Of a stretch of 11,671 nucleotides of DNA, positions 1 through 6,743 are shown one piece after another. Both the position numbers and the translations under genes were made by a program. The stretch covers positions 1 to 11,671 of the forward strand of contig JAFPXW010000342.1 in assembly GCA_017394565.1 (NCBI GenBank), read 5' to 3'. The notes beneath the pieces are model-generated. The model saw nothing but the letters and a program-made list of their open reading frames with translations, did no database searches and was not told where the DNA came from. Source of the DNA: Oscillospiraceae bacterium. Lineage in GTDB: Bacteria > Bacillota > Clostridia > Oscillospirales > Ruminococcaceae. How positions within the stretch are numbered: the stretch's first letter is position 1; the number at the start of each line of letters is the position of its first letter.

Positions 1-2049
1 GACCGTGTCATCGAGATCTGGAACCTCGTATTCTCGCAGTTCGATTCCGACGGTGAGGGCCACTATGCCGAGATGAAGAGCAAGAACATCGACACCGGTA
101 TGGGCCTGGAGCGTCTGGCTTGCGTGATGCAGGGCGTGGACAACCTCTTTGAGGTTGATACCGTGCAGAATATCATGAAGCATATCTCCCGCATCGCAGA
201 TGTTCACTATCACGATAATGCGGATACGGACGTTTCCCTGCGTGTCATCACCGACCACATCCGTTCCACCACCTTCATGGTCGGCGACGGTGTGCTGCCG
301 TCCAATGAGGGACGCGGCTATGTGCTTCGCCGTCTGCTCAGACGTGCGGCTCGTCACGGCAGAATGATCGGCATCAAGGGCACCTTCCTGCATGAGGTGT
401 GCGATACCGTCATCGACGAGAACAAGTGCGCATATCCGGAACTGGAGGAGAAGCGTGCTTACATCAAGAAGATCATCAAGGTCGAGGAAGAAGCATTCGC
501 AAAGACCATCGACCGCGGTCTGGAGCTGCTCTCCGAGATCATGGACAATGCATCCTCCAAGACACTCTCCGGTGAGGATGTCTTCAAGCTGGCGGATACC
601 TACGGCTTCCCGTTCGACCTGACGGTCGAGATCGCGGCAGAGCGCGGCTTTGCTGTCGATGAGGAGGGCTACCGCGCACTGGTACAGAAGCAGCGCGAAA
701 CTGCAAAGGCTGACCACGCGGCAAAGGCTTCCAGCTCGTGGGCTGATAATTCCATCAAGCTCGACCTGCCGAAAACCAAGTTCGTTGGCTACACCGAGAA
801 CGAGATCGACTCCAAGATCCTCGCCATCCTCAAAAACGGCGAGCTTTCGGAAAGCCTGAATACCGGCGACGAGGCGGTCATCGTGCTGGATGTTTCCCCG
901 TATTACGCAGAATCCGGCGGTCAGGTGTCTGACCACGGTAAGATGTTCACCGAGAACGGCTTCTTCCGCGTGACTTCCGTCACCAAGGACGAGGACGGGC
1001 ATTATCTGCACTTCGGTACGATGAAGGAAGGTACTGTCGCTGTCGGTCAGACCGTCAAGGCGAAGTACTGCACCGGCTTCCGTCCGAAGGTCATGAGAAA
1101 TCACACCGCGGCGCATCTGCTGCAGGCGGCGCTGCGTCAGGTTCTGGGCGACCATGTGCATCAGGCTGGTCAGCTCGTCAATGATAAGGCTTGCCGTTTC
1201 GACTTCAGCCATTTCTCCGCGATGACCACTGAGGAACTCGCCAAGGTCGAGAATCTCGTGAACCAGTGGATCCTGGAGGCAATTCCGGTCGAGGTCAACG
1301 AAATGCCCATCGACGAGGCAAGAAAGCTCGGCGCGATGGCACTCTTTGGCGAGAAGTACGGCGACATCGTCCGCGTTGTCAAGGCTGGTGACGTTTCTGT
1401 CGAGTTCTGCGGCGGTACACACGTTGCCAATACTGCCAATATCGGTCTGTTCCGCATCGTTTCCGAAAGTTCTGTTGCTTCCGGCGTGCGCAGAATCGAG
1501 GCTGTGACCGGTACAGGTGTCATCGAACTGCTCAATGCACAGCAGGCAACCATTCAGGAAGCTGCCAAGGCGCTCAAACTCGGCAATGCGTCCGAGCTTC
1601 CGGCAAAGTGCGCAGCCCTCACGGCGCAGCTTCGCGAAACCGAAAAGACCGTGGAATCCCTGCGTGCCAAGATGGCTGGCAGCGCGCTCGATGACGTGAT
1701 GAAGAATGCCAAGGATGTGAACGGCGTTTCTGTCATCGGTACGGCAATCGAAGGCGCAAATGCCGATATGCTCCGCAAGATGGGCGATCAGATCAAGAGC
1801 AATGACGGTGCAGTCATTGCAGTTCTCGCAGGCGTTGGCGGCGAGAAGGGACAGCTCTACTGCGTAGTCACCAAGGCTGCACAGGCCAAGGGCGGCCATG
1901 CCGGCAATATCGTCAAGCAGGTGGCTGCACTCACCGGCGGTAAGGGCGGCGGTAAGCCCGATTCCGCAATGGCTGGTATCGGCGACCAGAGCAAGGTGAA
2001 CGATGCACTGGCACAGCTGGATGCGGTTGTGGCTGAATTGATTCAATAA
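1..2049 (+). CDS. alaS: Alanyl-tRNA synthetase, 5'-truncated by the window edge
   Basis: This enzyme charges tRNA-Ala with alanine in the cytoplasm and hydrolyses mischarged Ser/Gly-tRNA-Ala. The reading frame is open from base 1 and gives 682 residues. Full-length family members are about 870-880 residues, so roughly 190 N-terminal residues, including class II motifs 1 and 2, lie outside the window. Visible landmarks are the EIWNLVFSQF block (residues 5-14), the class II motif 3 region TGMGLERLA (about 32-40), the editing-domain zinc ligands HTAAH (His368, His372; bases 1102-1116) and CGGTH (Cys470, His474; bases 1408-1422), and the C-terminal DHHA1 signature GGKGGGKPD. All editing ligands are present, so it should be a fully active enzyme. 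The ATG at base 73 is internal and not the true start. No poly-T terminator follows the stop; a structured 139-nt gap leads to the HIT gene. Confidence 0.97.
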   Translation, partial: DRVIEIWNLVFSQFDSDGEGHYAEMKSKNIDTGMGLERLACVMQGVDNLFEVDTVQNIMKHISRIADVHYHDNADTDVSLRVITDHIRSTTFMVGDGVLPSNEGRGYVLRRLLRRAARHGRMIGIKGTFLHEVCDTVIDENKCAYPELEEKRAYIKKIIKVEEEAFAKTIDRGLELLSEIMDNASSKTLSGEDVFKLADTYGFPFDLTVEIAAERGFAVDEEGYRALVQKQRETAKADHAAKASSSWADNSIKLDLPKTKFVGYTENEIDSKILAILKNGELSESLNTGDEAVIVLDVSPYYAESGGQVSDHGKMFTENGFFRVTSVTKDEDGHYLHFGTMKEGTVAVGQTVKAKYCTGFRPKVMRNHTAAHLLQAALRQVLGDHVHQAGQLVNDKACRFDFSHFSAMTTEELAKVENLVNQWILEAIPVEVNEMPIDEARKLGAMALFGEKYGDIVRVVKAGDVSVEFCGGTHVANTANIGLFRIVSESSVASGVRRIEAVTGTGVIELLNAQQATIQEAAKALKLGNASELPAKCAALTAQLRETEKTVESLRAKMAGSALDDVMKNAKDVNGVSVIGTAIEGANADMLRKMGDQIKSNDGAVIAVLAGVGGEKGQLYCVVTKAAQAKGGHAGNIVKQVAALTGGKGGGKPDSAMAGIGDQSKVNDALAQLDAVVAELIQ

Positions 2050-2059
2050 AAAACTGCGG

Positions 2060-2109
2060 TGCATAAGCAGGCAGCCAAAATCTGTGATTTGATGCTGAAC
2101 GCTTATGCA
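2060..2109 (+). other. Long imperfect stem-loop after alaS
   Basis: The perfect 9-bp arms TGCATAAGC (2060-2068) and GCTTATGCA (2101-2109) enclose two further aligned pairings: CAGC/GCTG (2072-2075 with 2094-2097) and AAATC/GATTT (2078-2082 with 2086-2090), closed by a 3-nt loop. The result is a near-continuous 50-nt hairpin starting 11 nt after the alaS stop. No T-run follows it, so it is not a standard intrinsic terminator. It could protect the alaS mRNA 3' end, be a processing site, or form the first part of a structured leader for the HIT gene. The pairing is seen in the sequence; the function is unknown. Confidence 0.55.
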
Positions 2110-2120
2110 GAGTGAAGTTC

Positions 2121-2180
2121 AGGAGGGACGGGCAGTCCCTCCTGCTCGCCCGTCAGGGCGAAAAATACCACACAAGGAGG
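2121..2180 (+). promoter_or_regulatory. Candidate structured translation-control leader of the HIT gene
   Basis: Two hairpins sit just before the HIT ribosome site. Hairpin A pairs AGGAGGGAC (2121-2129) with GTCCCTCCT (2135-2143), 9 bp with a 5-nt loop. Hairpin B pairs CGCCC (2147-2151) with GGGCG (2156-2160), loop GTCA. An alternative 7-bp pairing, GACGGGC (2127-2133) with GCCCGTC (2148-2154), would break both. The 3' arm of hairpin A contains CCTCCT (2138-2143), exactly complementary to the Shine-Dalgarno AGGAGG at 2175-2180. These exclusive pairings resemble an on/off switch for translation start. No known riboswitch class is recognised. A dispersed palindromic repeat is the main alternative. 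Confidence 0.4.
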
Positions 2181-2188
2181 AACATATT

Positions 2189-2551
2189 ATGGCACTGGAT
2201 AAAGATTGTCTGTTCTGCAAGATCATTGCAGGCGAAATTCCGTCCACAAAGGTTTACGAGGACGAGTTTGTTTACGCATTCAAGGACATTGAGCCGATCG
2301 CACCGGTTCATTACCTCTTTGTTCCCAAGACGCACATCTGCTGCGCCAAGAAGCTCGGCTCGGATGCCGATCACTCCATGTACGCTGCCAAGATCTTTGA
2401 GGCAATTTCTAAAGTTGCTGCTGACGAGAAGATCGAGAGCTTCCGCGTCATCAACAACTGCGGTGAGGATGCCGGTCAGAGCGTGATGCACGTGCATTTC
2501 CACATGGTGGCAGGCAAGAAGATGGGCTGGGGCGAACAGTCGCTCGGCTAA
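2189..2551 (+). CDS. HIT-family (HinT-like) nucleotide hydrolase
   Basis: This 120-residue protein belongs to the histidine-triad superfamily, whose HinT branch hydrolyses nucleoside phosphoramidates such as AMP-lysine or aminoacyl-AMP adducts in the cytosol. The catalytic triad HVHFH is at residues 101-105, followed by MVAG. An N-terminal DCLFCKIIAGEIPS block carries the Cys7/Cys10 pair, which with His49 and a later histidine forms the structural zinc site in related proteins. The length is typical. I chose the ATG at 2189 because AAGGAGG (2174-2180) lies 8 nt upstream and homology begins there; the open frame extends back to 2105 only through hairpin-forming DNA. Since HinT can hydrolyse aminoacyl-adenylates, its position after alaS is suggestive, but that link is inference. 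The exact substrate cannot be read from sequence. Confidence 0.95.
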   Translation: MALDKDCLFCKIIAGEIPSTKVYEDEFVYAFKDIEPIAPVHYLFVPKTHICCAKKLGSDADHSMYAAKIFEAISKVAADEKIESFRVINNCGEDAGQSVMHVHFHMVAGKKMGWGEQSLG

Positions 2552-2564
2552 GGAGTTTTGGAAC

Positions 2565-3107
2565 ATGGCTGAATACTATGAAATGAAGATCGCCGGTCTT
2601 GACAGAAAGCTCAAGAAGTGCGCGGTCAATGATAAGCTCGACATTGCGGCGTTTATCATGTTCGGCGACGTGGAAGTCACCGTCGAGAGCGCAAAGCAGC
2701 TCCTGGCAAAAGCGCCGGAATTTGATGTGATCCTCACTGCCGAGAGCAAGGGCATTCCGCTGGCTTATGAGATGGCGCGTCAGAGTGGCAAAAATTACGT
2801 CGTTGCGCGGAAATCCGTCAAGCTGTATATGCAGGACGTGGTCTCCGTCAATGTGAAATCCATCACCACCGCCAATGAACAGGTGCTGCACCTTGACGGC
2901 GAAAAGGCGGCGCTCCTCAAGGGCCAGCGCGTGCTGATCGTCGATGACGTCATCAGCACCGGCGAATCCCTCAAGGCGCTCGAAACCCTGACGGAACGCG
3001 CCGGCGGTACCATTGCTGCCGAGGCGGCGGTTCTGGCCGAGGGCGATGCGGCACAGCGCGACGATATCATCTTCCTCGATCCGCTGCCGCTGTTCTTCAA
3101 GGATTGA
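2565..3107 (+). CDS. Adenine-type phosphoribosyltransferase family protein
   Basis: A 180-residue type I phosphoribosyltransferase, expected to transfer ribose-5-phosphate from PRPP to a purine base (salvage) or to act as a related regulator. The PRPP-binding signature VLIVDDVISTGES is at residues 123-135, with the two acidic residues at 127-128 and the STG phosphate loop. An ITAEAKGIP-like block, here LTAESKGIP (57-65), precedes it and matches the adenine/xanthine PRTase fold. The short C-terminus DPLPLF resembles a group of small clostridial APRT-like proteins rather than classic Apt or Xpt, so base specificity is uncertain. The ribosome site AAGGAG overlaps the HIT stop codon, 9 nt before the ATG. 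Its stop overlaps the comEC start as TGATG, a sign of translational coupling. Confidence 0.85.
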   Translation: MAEYYEMKIAGLDRKLKKCAVNDKLDIAAFIMFGDVEVTVESAKQLLAKAPEFDVILTAESKGIPLAYEMARQSGKNYVVARKSVKLYMQDVVSVNVKSITTANEQVLHLDGEKAALLKGQRVLIVDDVISTGESLKALETLTERAGGTIAAEAAVLAEGDAAQRDDIIFLDPLPLFFKD

Positions 3108-5083
3108 TGAAGCGTCCGGCACTTTGCATAGGATTTCCCTTTGTGCTGGGCTTGTCCCTGTCGGCGTATCTGGTGCCGGGGCTCTGGCTTGCGGCCGGGA
3201 TCCTGGCGGCGGCAGGTGCCGCTGTCTGGCTGCGCAGGGATCTCTGGAAATACATTTTGCTCAGCACGCTGTCAGTCCTGATGGCGTGCTGCGTCTATTG
3301 GCACGCAGAATCGGTATTTTCGCGGCAGCTTTCGCACGCCGGCGAGACGAGCTTCACCGGCAGGATCGTGCAGACGGCGGCATACCAGAGCGGCTGGACG
3401 CGGTGCGATCTCGAAGGCACGTTCCCTGACGGGCAGCGTGCGCGTGTGGAGTGGCTGGTAAAGTTCGGCATCTACGGCATCGGCGACACTGTCACGCTGA
3501 CCGGGAACGCGGAACCGATCGTGGGGAACGAGCTGTTCGATTCGCAGGCATTCGCGAAATCCCGCGGTGTTTCGCTGCATTTCGGGTTTGATGCGGAAGT
3601 GACGGACGTGCGGCGGCAGGAGCGCTTCTCGCTGCGGCGCGTGCTGGCCGACTGGCGCGGTGACATGACAGCCGCCATCCGCAGGCAGATGCGTCCGGAA
3701 ACCGGCGCGATGCTCACCGGGATGCTGTTCGGCGACCGTTCCGGCCTCACACGCGCCGACCGGACGGTGCTGAACCGTACCGGGATCGGCCACGTTCTCG
3801 TGGTTTCGGGCTTGCATCTGGATTTTCTGGCGATGGCGGCGGAGGTCGTCCTCCGGAAATGCCGCGTCGGCAGAAAGACGGAATTTGCCGTAATGACAGT
3901 GCTTTGTGTCCTGTTTGTGCTGCTGGCAGGGGAGACCATCCCGGTCAGACGTGCGTGCATCATGATCCTCATCCGGCAAAGCGGACGTGTGGTCTTCCGG
4001 ATGGCGGATGCCCTGAATTCGCTGAGTATCGCGGTCTTTCTGATCGGCGTGAGTGATCCCTTTGCCGTATTCAGCGGCAGCTTCTGGATGACCGTCGCGG
4101 CGACGTTCGGCATCGCGGCACTGGGGCCGTTCATGACGCGCGAAATGCCGCAGGATACGGTGCTGCAAACGGCGCTGGCGGATCTGGCTTGCGGATGCTG
4201 GGCATTTGCGGCGATGCTGCCGGTGCAGGCGGTGATTTTCCGCGAAGTTTCGCTCATCACGCCCATCAGCAACACGTTCCTGCTGCCCATCTGCGTGGGC
4301 TCCATGGTATGCGGCGTTCTGGCAGCCGCAACCGGCGGAAACGGCGCAGTTCCGGCGTTCTTCTTTGGCGGTGCGGATGTGCTGAATGGCTGGGTGCTGC
4401 GGATCTCGCACGCAGTCAGCGATCTTTCGTGGACGCACGCGGCGACCGGAAGCCGCATCCTGCTGTTCGCCCTCCTGTCGGGGGCGCTGGCGGTGATTCT
4501 GGTGTTTGCGATGACGAGGAGCCGGAAATTCGCGGCATTTGCGACAGCCGGCGTTCTGCTGGTGACATTCGCATCGTGCCGCACTGAGGAACTGCTGCAC
4601 GATGGCGAGATCCGTGTTGCCATGTTTGGCGCAGAATCGACCGGGCTCCTCGCGGTCACGAATGGCGAAGATGCTGTTTTGGTCGATCTGTCAGGAGAAA
4701 CGGGACTTCCGGCTTATGCAGAGGCGTACTTGCAGGAGGAAGGCATCGGCAAGGTCGAGGCGCTGTGCCTGTTTCGGCCGCGCCAGAGGAGCGTGCAGCA
4801 GTATGAGGCGTATCTGGCGGAATTTGCGCCGGATGTGGTCAGAATCCCTGAAACAGCGCCGGATCTGACGGCGTTCGGGCAGAAGGCCGGGCGCTTCGGG
4901 AACACGGAGCTTTTGTTTCATGGAACGAGAATTACATTCGGTACAGACGAAATTTACGTGATGTACCGGAATCAACAGTTTGTATTCGGACAGGACAATG
5001 CCGGAACCGGGGAGGGCAGCTGCGAGCTGACCTTTGCACCGAACGGAAAATGCCGGATCAGGAGGCTTTATGGCGAGAATTGA
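3107..5083 (+). CDS. comEC: ComEC/Rec2-like DNA uptake channel with degenerate C-terminal domain
   Basis: A 658-residue polytopic membrane protein of the ComEC/Rec2 family, which carries single-stranded DNA across the membrane in natural competence. The order is: N-terminal hydrophobic segments (about 8-65), an OB-fold DUF4131-like region (about 80-165) ending in FDSQAFAKSRGV, then the competence domain with GMLFGDRSGL (205-214) and the hallmark GHVLVVSGLHL (228-238), many membrane segments (about 238-490), and a C-terminal soluble region (about 500-658) resembling a metallo-beta-lactamase fold. In that last region the usual DVGQGD and THxHxDH blocks are replaced by GAESTG and FRPRQRS, so metal binding looks lost. 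The ATG at 3107 overlaps the previous stop (TGATG); a TTG one codon earlier is a less likely start. Other competence genes are not in the window. Confidence 0.9.
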   Translation: MKRPALCIGFPFVLGLSLSAYLVPGLWLAAGILAAAGAAVWLRRDLWKYILLSTLSVLMACCVYWHAESVFSRQLSHAGETSFTGRIVQTAAYQSGWTRCDLEGTFPDGQRARVEWLVKFGIYGIGDTVTLTGNAEPIVGNELFDSQAFAKSRGVSLHFGFDAEVTDVRRQERFSLRRVLADWRGDMTAAIRRQMRPETGAMLTGMLFGDRSGLTRADRTVLNRTGIGHVLVVSGLHLDFLAMAAEVVLRKCRVGRKTEFAVMTVLCVLFVLLAGETIPVRRACIMILIRQSGRVVFRMADALNSLSIAVFLIGVSDPFAVFSGSFWMTVAATFGIAALGPFMTREMPQDTVLQTALADLACGCWAFAAMLPVQAVIFREVSLITPISNTFLLPICVGSMVCGVLAAATGGNGAVPAFFFGGADVLNGWVLRISHAVSDLSWTHAATGSRILLFALLSGALAVILVFAMTRSRKFAAFATAGVLLVTFASCRTEELLHDGEIRVAMFGAESTGLLAVTNGEDAVLVDLSGETGLPAYAEAYLQEEGIGKVEALCLFRPRQRSVQQYEAYLAEFAPDVVRIPETAPDLTAFGQKAGRFGNTELLFHGTRITFGTDEIYVMYRNQQFVFGQDNAGTGEGSCELTFAPNGKCRIRRLYGEN

Positions 5084-6113
5084 TACCAGGAAGCTGGCCG
5101 ACCAGCTCAAGGCCGGGCAGTTTTCCAATCTGTACTATTTCTACGGATCGGATACGATGCAGGTCGAGACCTGTGTCAAGCGCGTGCTGCGTGCGGTCAC
5201 GGGCGGCGACGAAACGGCTGTCACCAAACTCGACGGCACCGACCTCGACGTCAGCCTGCTGGCGGATGAGGCGGAAATGTGTCCGATGTTTGCCGATCAC
5301 AACTGCATCTGGGTGCATGACCTCAATATGGATGCCGTGCGCGAGGACGTTCGCAAGGCTGTGATGGAAGTCCTCAAAAACGTCGCAGAACAGACCGTTC
5401 TCGTGTTTGACGTGACCGGATTTGACATTTTCGGCGGAAAGACCGGCAAGAATAAAAAGCCCACTGACAAGAACCGCAAGGTCATCGACTACATCGAAAA
5501 GCACGGAACGACGTGCCTTTGCGAGCCGAAGAACCAGAGCCAGCTTGCCGGCGACATCATCGCGCTCGCCAAAAAGCACGGCTGTCCGATGGATCGCCCG
5601 GCGGCGATGAAGCTTGCGGAGCTTTGCGGCTGCCAGACGCTGCTCGTCATGCAGGAAATGGGCAAGCTTTGCGCATTTGCGGACGGGCAGGAAATTACCG
5701 AGGCGATGGTGCGCGATATGGTCGCACCACAGCTGGAAACGACGGTGTATATGCTCACGGGCGCAGTGCTGGGGCACCGTTCGGCAGACGCGATGCGGGC
5801 GGTCAGCGACTTGCTTGCGATGCGCGTGGAGATGCCGTATCTGATGGCGACGGTCGCCGGCAGCATGATCGAGGTCCAGCGTGCGTGCGCCGCAAGACAG
5901 GCGGGCAAGCGCGTGGAGGACGTGATGCATGATTTCGGGTACCGGTTCAGCTTCATCGTCGAGAATGCGTTCCGGACGAGCATGGGCGAGACCAATGCCC
6001 ATATCGCCAAGTGCCTGGAGCTTCTCTGCAATGCCGAAAAACGCCTGCATTCCGGTGCAGTTGATGAACGGGTGCTGTTTGAGAAGACCATCGTGGAGAT
6101 GCTGGCACGGTAA
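5070..6113 (+). CDS. holA: DNA polymerase III subunit delta
   Basis: A 347-residue protein matching the delta subunit of the DNA polymerase III clamp loader, which opens the beta sliding clamp in chromosome replication. The N-terminal block LYYFYGSD (21-28) is the family's degenerate P-loop region, and the ELCGCQTLLVMQEMGKL stretch (184-200) matches the lid region that precedes the C-terminal collar domain. Length agrees with the usual ~330-350 residues. The start at 5070 is set by GGAGG at 5061-5065, 4 nt upstream. The open frame extends to 5034 but only into comEC. It overlaps the comEC 3' end by 14 nt in another frame, implying coupled translation. comEC followed by holA is a common order in Firmicutes, which supports both calls. 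Confidence 0.92.
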   Translation: MARIDTRKLADQLKAGQFSNLYYFYGSDTMQVETCVKRVLRAVTGGDETAVTKLDGTDLDVSLLADEAEMCPMFADHNCIWVHDLNMDAVREDVRKAVMEVLKNVAEQTVLVFDVTGFDIFGGKTGKNKKPTDKNRKVIDYIEKHGTTCLCEPKNQSQLAGDIIALAKKHGCPMDRPAAMKLAELCGCQTLLVMQEMGKLCAFADGQEITEAMVRDMVAPQLETTVYMLTGAVLGHRSADAMRAVSDLLAMRVEMPYLMATVAGSMIEVQRACAARQAGKRVEDVMHDFGYRFSFIVENAFRTSMGETNAHIAKCLELLCNAEKRLHSGAVDERVLFEKTIVEMLAR

Positions 6114-6153
6114 CAGATGCACCCAATTTCTCCAAAAACCGGAGGTGAACCCA

Positions 6154-6738
6154 ATGCTCCATATCAGGCAAGCCATCATCGTCGAGGGAAAGTACGACAA
6201 GATCAAGCTTTCCTCCATCGTCAAGGCTGTCATTCTCCAGACTAACGGCTTCGGGATCTTCAAGGACACGGAGCTTCTCGAACTCATCCGCTATTACGCG
6301 AAAACGACCGGCATCCTCATCCTCACCGACTCCGACCGCGCCGGCTTCCGCATCCGCAGTTACCTCAAGGGCGCGATCCCGGAGGGCGATATCCGCAATA
6401 TCTACATTCCTGACGTGTTCGGCAAGGAGAAGCGCAAGGTTAAGCCATCCGCAGAGGGCAAGCTGGGCGTGGAGGGCATGGACGCGGATGTGCTGCGTGA
6501 AGCCTTCCGCAAGGCCGGCGTGCTGACAGAGGACAAGCCTGCCGGCGATCCCATCACCAAAACGGATCTCTACCTCGCCGGGTTGTCCGGTACGCCGGAC
6601 TGCTCCGACCGCAGACGTGCCTTGCAGACGCAGCTCGGTCTGCCGTCCGGTCTTTCGGCGGCTTCCTTTCTGGAGGTGCTCAATTCCATGATGGGACGCG
6701 AGGAATTTCTCACGATGATGGAACAAAGAGAGGATTAA
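6154..6738 (+). CDS. Toprim-domain protein, RNase M5-like (DUF4093 type)
   Basis: A 194-residue protein with an N-terminal Toprim fold. IIVEGKYDK (8-16) supplies the conserved Glu11, and LTDSDRAG (57-64) supplies the metal-binding DxD pair Asp59/Asp61. A basic stretch KEKRKVKPSAEGKLGVEG (91-108) matches the KRKKVGIEH-like segment of RNase M5, the enzyme that matures 5S rRNA. Length and domain order fit RNase M5, but the C-terminal half (about 130-194) looks like the clostridial DUF4093 type and is not a close match, so a 5S role is inferred only. The ATG at 6154 has GGAGG 8 nt upstream (6141-6145); an in-frame GTG at 6145 lies inside that site and is rejected. It sits 40 nt after holA and ends 5 nt before the MBOAT gene. 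Confidence 0.8.
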   Translation: MLHIRQAIIVEGKYDKIKLSSIVKAVILQTNGFGIFKDTELLELIRYYAKTTGILILTDSDRAGFRIRSYLKGAIPEGDIRNIYIPDVFGKEKRKVKPSAEGKLGVEGMDADVLREAFRKAGVLTEDKPAGDPITKTDLYLAGLSGTPDCSDRRRALQTQLGLPSGLSAASFLEVLNSMMGREEFLTMMEQRED

Positions 6739-6743
6739 AGCCT

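Noticed and set aside
2147..2165. Hairpin CGCCC/GGGCG followed by an A-run, as a terminator
   Set aside because: A terminator for + strand transcription needs T residues after the stem; the A-run is on the wrong side for either strand.
2105..2188. N-terminal extension of the HIT gene
   Set aside because: The extension is translated from hairpin-forming DNA and the AAGGAGG site; homology and the ribosome site place the start at 2189.
3272..4600. 442-residue open frame on the - strand
   Set aside because: It lies opposite comEC, is rich in Arg/His/Gln, has no recognisable domain, and reflects the GC-rich codon bias of the real gene.
5058..6287. 409-residue open frame on the - strand
   Set aside because: It spans holA and the start of the Toprim gene on the opposite strand, with no domain signature or credible ribosome site.
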